Of a stretch of 18,861 nucleotides of DNA, positions 16,608 to 18,861 are shown piece after piece; positions within the stretch are counted from its first letter, which is position 1; each line of letters starts with the position of its first letter. A program made the position numbers and the translations under genes. The notes under the pieces were generated by a model. It saw only the letters and a program-made list of their open reading frames with translations, was not told the origin of the DNA and ran no database searches. The stretch is taken from NCBI GenBank assembly GCA_002402755.1, contig DHGK01000278.1:1-18861 (forward strand), given 5' to 3'. This DNA is from Planctomycetes bacterium UBA4800. GTDB lineage: Bacteria > Planctomycetota > UBA8108 > UBA8890 > UBA8898.

Positions 16608-16642
16608 GCGGGCCGGGCTTCCCGCGCGGAGGCCCGGCCCGC
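16608..16642 (+). terminator. Second, longer stem-loop downstream of the beta-helix gene
   Basis: A perfect 11-bp stem GCGGGCCGGGC / GCCCGGCCCGC encloses a 13-nt loop, only 9 bp after the TTCG hairpin. The tandem hairpins likely separate the beta-helix gene from the antitoxin module. Confidence 0.5.
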
Positions 16643-16754
16643 GTCGTCCGCGCGCGGCCGCCGATAGCGGATCTGGGCACGGCGTGTGCGGCCGGGCCCC
16701 CTCGATCCCTCTGTTTTCGCTCGAGAGGAGGCTTTTGAGACGAACGCCATCGTG

Positions 16755-16774
16755 TACAATGGCCATGGAGGCCA
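16755..16774 (+). promoter_or_regulatory. Possible -10 box and repeat in front of the small antitoxin gene
   Basis: TACAAT at 16755-16760 is a good -10 match; the nearest -35 candidate, TTGAGA (16735-16740), is at a short 14-bp spacing. Just downstream, TGGCC-N5-GGCCA (16760-16774) forms an inverted repeat, and GGCCATGG is directly repeated at 16761 and 16770. If the -10 is used, transcription would start near 16767 and translation at ATG 16780. Confidence 0.4.
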
Positions 16775-16779
16775 TGGTC

Positions 16780-16977
16780 ATGAAGGAGGCCAGCGGTATC
16801 GTGGAACACGGCCAGGTCAAGCTTCCCCAAGGGGTGGTCTTGCCTGATGGGACGCCCGTCAAGATAACGTGGCAAGAGTCCGGCGGCGTCGAATCGCCGA
16901 TCGAGCGGGAACCCTTGACGGACGAGGATGTCGCGGCCGACCTTGCCTGGGCCACGGGAAAACGGTTCCGCAAGTGA
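16780..16977 (+). CDS. Small antitoxin partner of a DUF3368-type PIN toxin
   Basis: Length is 65 aa (MKEASGIVEHGQVKLPQGVV...). Four in-frame ATGs are available (16759, 16765, 16774, 16780); the last is chosen because GGAGG ends 8 bp before it. Residues 5-31 (SGIVEHGQVKLPQGVVLPDGTPVKITW) have the short beta-rich pattern of small antitoxins encoded upstream of PIN toxins, and the C-terminal part is acidic then basic (PLTDEDVAADLAWATGKRFRK), as expected for the toxin-binding tail. It is followed immediately by the remains of a PIN toxin whose GTG start overlaps its stop codon (GTGA). It appears intact and is now an orphan. Confidence 0.75.
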   Translation: MKEASGIVEHGQVKLPQGVVLPDGTPVKITWQESGGVESPIEREPLTDEDVAADLAWATGKRFRK

Positions 16978-17466
16978 TCAATCGTTGCGGATACCGGGCC
17001 GATACTGCACATTCACTGGGTCGGCGCAGCCGGCTGGGCATGGCCGCCGTAACCGGTGGCGGTTGTCGATGAGGTCTGGCGGGAAGTCGAGCGGCACGCG
17101 CCCGAAGCTCTTCGCGACCCGCCGTTCCATCGCGTTTCCCGTGCGGCATCGCTTTCACCGCGGTTGTCTTCGTTCGATCTCGACGCCGCCGAGCGCTCGG
17201 CGCTCAGCTTCGCGCTTGAACTTGCCGGACGCACCGATGTCCTCGTGGCCTGCGATGAACATGCGGCCCGCCGTGTGTGCATGACATTGTCGCTTGCGGT
17301 GACAGGCTCGATAGGACTCATCGTGGAAGCCGCGCGGGCAGGCCGCACGTCCTCCGCAGATGCGGCACGAGCGCTCCGAGATCTGCCTTCGCGCGGGCGA
17401 CTCCACGTTCACCCCGAGTTGGTTCAACGCGCGATCGATGCGCTCCCCCCGCATCGCCCGTCCTGA
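16974..17466 (+). pseudogene. DUF3368/PIN-family toxin inactivated by a +1 insertion and an in-frame TAA
   Basis: GTG 16974 overlaps the antitoxin stop. Reading GTG ATC, then skipping one A (about 16980), gives IVADTGPILHIHWVGAAGWA and WPP, then TAA at 17050-17052, then in the same frame PVAVVDEVWREVERHAPEAL and on through LDAAERSALSFALELAG, VLVACDEHAARRV, MTLSLAVTGSIGLIVEAARA to HPELVQRAIDAL. That is a complete DUF3368-type PIN protein of about 163 residues carrying two disabling changes, a one-base insertion after codon 2 and a stop codon. ORF prediction shows only the C-terminal part from an internal GTG at 17056, which lacks the first active-site Asp (ADTGP). The total length, 493 bp, is one more than a multiple of three, as the insertion requires. 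Confidence 0.85.
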
Positions 17467-17475
17467 GACACGGGC
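17456..17475 (+). terminator. Hairpin spanning the stop codon of the PIN pseudogene
   Basis: GCCCGT / ACGGGC (6 bp) encloses an 8-nt loop that includes the TGA. It is weak evidence for a terminator and has no U-tract. Confidence 0.25.
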
Positions 17476-17966
17476 TCCCAACGTCTGCGATTCGGAAGCC
17501 GGCGCTTCGCGCACGAAGGCCGCATGAACACGCACGGAATTCGCGAGGGAAGCGGTTGACCGGCGCCCCGCCGCAGGGATGCCTCGGCGCGTGGGACCTG
17601 GCCCGCGAGTCCGCCGTTCTTTCCGATTTTCTTCGTACGGTTCCCGGCCCCGCCGCACTTGTCAAGTGAAGAGGCTTGCGGAGAGAGGCGGGCGGCCGGG
17701 GCCGCGGCGCGGCGTGTCGCCGAAACCGTGCGTCCCCCCGTATTTTCCGGAGAAACGTGTCCCCGGCATTGCCTGCTTCGCGTATATGGAAATGGGCCCA
17801 TTGAGAATCGCTTCGGATCGGAAGGAGCGCGCAGCCGACCTTCGAAGAAAACCCGGAAACCGCGCTGACAAGAAAGGAGGATCGCGGGAGCTGTTTGAAC
17901 GTCGTACGTGGGTGTTGTTGTGGTCAGTATAGAACCTTCGAGACTTTTTGGACAGGAGACAGAACC
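17476..17966. other. Non-coding stretch between the PIN pseudogene and the secreted-protein gene
   Basis: About 490 bp without a supported gene; the frames open here on both strands lack starts, ribosome binding sites and protein-like composition. It contains a 17-base word (17718-17734) nearly repeated at 15093-15110, and a strong ribosome-binding-like AAAGGAGG at 17873-17880 with no ATG behind it. The actual ribosome binding site of the next gene is AGGAG at 17954-17958. Confidence 0.5.
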
Positions 17967-18701
17967 ATGAGATGGAGCGCATTTCTTGCGCGGAACGTCC
18001 GGCCCGTGGTCGCCGTCGTTCTGCTGCTTGCCACGGCCGTCGTCCTCGTGTCGGTGCCTTCGCAGGGATCGGCCGCGCCGTACCCGGGCCCCAGGCAGGT
18101 GACGATCCTGCCGCCCGGCGAGCTGTACTACGGGAAGACCTACAACGAGCTTGCCGGAGACTGGTGGAACTGGGCCCTTCAGTTCCCGTCGGAGGTGAAC
18201 CCGCTGCTCGACACGACCGGGGAATTCGGAGCCCTCGGCCAGGAGGGCCGGGTCTGGTTCCTCGCGGGCAACTTCGGAGGCGAGAACGTGCGGGAGCTGC
18301 GCGTACCCCCCGACAAGGCCGTGCTCGTGCCCATGTTCAACTCGCTCTGGTGGTCGCCCGAGGACGGGAACCTGGAGGAGGTCAGGGCCCTCGCGAACGC
18401 ACAGGTGAACTCCGGCGCCGATGTCTGGTGCACGATCAACGGCAAGCTCGTCGAGGACGTCTATGCCTACCGGGCGCAGTCGCAGCCCGGCGGCTTCCCC
18501 TTCGCCATCGTCGAGGGCGGGCTGCTCAACGAGTGGGGCTACGAGCCGAGGGATGCCGAGCCGGCCGTCGCCGACGGCTACTGGCTGCTCCTCGAGCCGC
18601 TTCCCATCGGCCGGCACACGATCGTGTTTCATTCGTCCATCCCCAGCATGGACTGGGAGCTTCAGGTGACCTACTACCTGACGGTGGTGCTCCCCAAGTA
18701 G
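17967..18701 (+). CDS. Secreted protein of unknown function (WWNWAL family)
   Basis: Length is 244 aa from ATG 17967 with AGGAG 8 bp upstream. It has a long signal sequence: basic start MRWSAFLARNVR, hydrophobic 13-31 (PVVAVVLLLATAVVLVSVP), possible cleavage near GSAA. The mature part has the signature YGKTYNELAGDWWNWALQFPSEVNPLLD (residues 55-82) then GQEGRVWFLAGNFGG (91-105), RVPPDKAVLVPMFNSLWWSPED, and a C-terminal beta-rich part (GYWLLLEPLPIGRHTIVFHS). I recognise this as a widespread family of secreted hypothetical proteins in which a Trp-rich helix (WAARWWQWA-like) and VWFLAG are conserved; no function is known to me. Only one cysteine (Cys155). It stands alone, followed by a strong hairpin. 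Confidence 0.75.
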   Translation: MRWSAFLARNVRPVVAVVLLLATAVVLVSVPSQGSAAPYPGPRQVTILPPGELYYGKTYNELAGDWWNWALQFPSEVNPLLDTTGEFGALGQEGRVWFLAGNFGGENVRELRVPPDKAVLVPMFNSLWWSPEDGNLEEVRALANAQVNSGADVWCTINGKLVEDVYAYRAQSQPGGFPFAIVEGGLLNEWGYEPRDAEPAVADGYWLLLEPLPIGRHTIVFHSSIPSMDWELQVTYYLTVVLPK

Positions 18702-18715
18702 CGCGCGGGGTGGAG

Positions 18716-18754
18716 GCCGGCGAGGAGGGGCGCGCCGCGCCCCTCCTCGCCGGC
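18716..18754 (+). terminator. 18-bp perfect hairpin after the secreted-protein gene
   Basis: Arms GCCGGCGAGGAGGGGCGC and its exact complement enclose a 3-nt loop (GCC), starting 15 bp past the stop. It is very stable with no U-tract; a likely transcription end or a barrier between this gene and the antitoxin operon. Confidence 0.6.
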
Positions 18755-18775
18755 GCTCGCCGAACCACGACCTGT

Positions 18776-18792
18776 GTACTACAATGTAATAC
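18776..18792 (+). promoter_or_regulatory. -10 box within a 17-bp palindrome before the RHH antitoxin
   Basis: GTACTACAATGTAATAC is a near-perfect palindrome (arms match at 7 of 8 positions around a central A) and contains TACAAT at 18780-18785, a good -10 box. The ATG follows 3 bp later. An RHH antitoxin normally binds such a site to repress its own operon. No good -35 box is visible. Confidence 0.5.
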
Positions 18793-18795
18793 GTC

Positions 18796-18861
18796 ATGAG
18801 CACGCTGACCGTACGCATTCCCGCCCCGCTTCGTCGCGAGCTCGAGAGGCTCTGCAAGCAG
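18796..18861 (+). CDS. Ribbon-helix-helix antitoxin, 5' end only
   Basis: ATG 18796 opens MSTLTVRIPAPLRRELERL, running off the right edge after 22 codons. The pattern of a short beta strand (LTVRIP) followed by a helix beginning PLRRELERL is the N-terminus of CopG/ParD-type ribbon-helix-helix DNA-binding antitoxins. A palindromic operator-like site sits directly upstream. A toxin gene (RelE/ParE or PIN) would be expected just beyond the window. Confidence 0.6.
   Translation, partial: MSTLTVRIPAPLRRELERLCKQ

Noticed and set aside
17056..17466. Reading the PIN-like frame from GTG 17056 as an intact gene
   Set aside because: The upstream in-frame sequence carries the missing N-terminus (IVADTGPIL), separated only by a TAA, so this is a fragment of a broken gene.

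Overview
The window is GC-rich bacterial chromosomal DNA, most likely from a Planctomycetota or closely related PVC-group organism, probably a metagenome-assembled genome. That placement is an inference. It rests on an ECF sigma factor of the planctomycete-expanded type followed by a SUMF1-fold protein, a Tat-exported sulfatase, a Tat-exported TIM-barrel protein, a secreted beta-helix protein ending in dockerin-like repeats (DVDIADAVFLLSHLF), and a secreted multidomain carbohydrate-active protein. No rRNA, tRNA, CRISPR array or insertion sequence was recognised.

Layout. (1) 98-5094, minus strand: a two-gene operon for secreted degradative enzymes, with a zinc metallopeptidase first and then a 996-residue GH32-type glycoside hydrolase carrying two lectin/lyase-like beta-sandwich domains. 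(2) 5240-6565, minus: an AAA+/DUF4143 ATPase with a perfect -10 box and an inverted repeat over its -35 region. (3) 6778-7779, plus: a Tat-exported TIM-barrel protein. (4) 7782-9418, minus: an apparently intact AbiEi-AbiEii type IV toxin-antitoxin operon. (5) 9495-11051, minus: a sulfatase. (6) 11110-11644, minus: a VapBC-like module with an intact AbrB-type antitoxin and a PIN toxin gutted by an internal deletion. (7) 11798-13512, minus: an ECF sigma factor coupled by an ATGA overlap to a SUMF1-fold protein that lacks the kinase domain often found in this setting. (8) 13615-14931, minus: a second, different AAA+/DUF4143 ATPase. (9) 15305-16579, plus: the beta-helix/dockerin-like protein. (10) 16780-17466, plus: a second small antitoxin whose DUF3368-type PIN toxin is broken by a one-base insertion and an in-frame TAA. 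(11) 17967-18701, plus: a secreted protein of unknown function. (12) 18796 to the right edge: the start of a ribbon-helix-helix antitoxin.

How it fits together. Secreted or Tat-exported enzymes for breaking down sulfated or complex glycans and protein alternate with small addiction-type modules and DUF4143 ATPases. The most notable pattern is in the addiction modules: both PIN-toxin modules keep the antitoxin and its promoter while the toxin is dead, whereas the AbiE pair looks intact. Several of these units share a compact control design, with a TACAAT/TATAAT-like -10 box and a short inverted repeat on or beside it. I did not find a clearly new multi-gene system. The best candidates for follow-up are the decayed-toxin/retained-antitoxin pattern, the kinase-less ECF/SUMF1 pair and the lyase-LamG-GH32 fusion operon.
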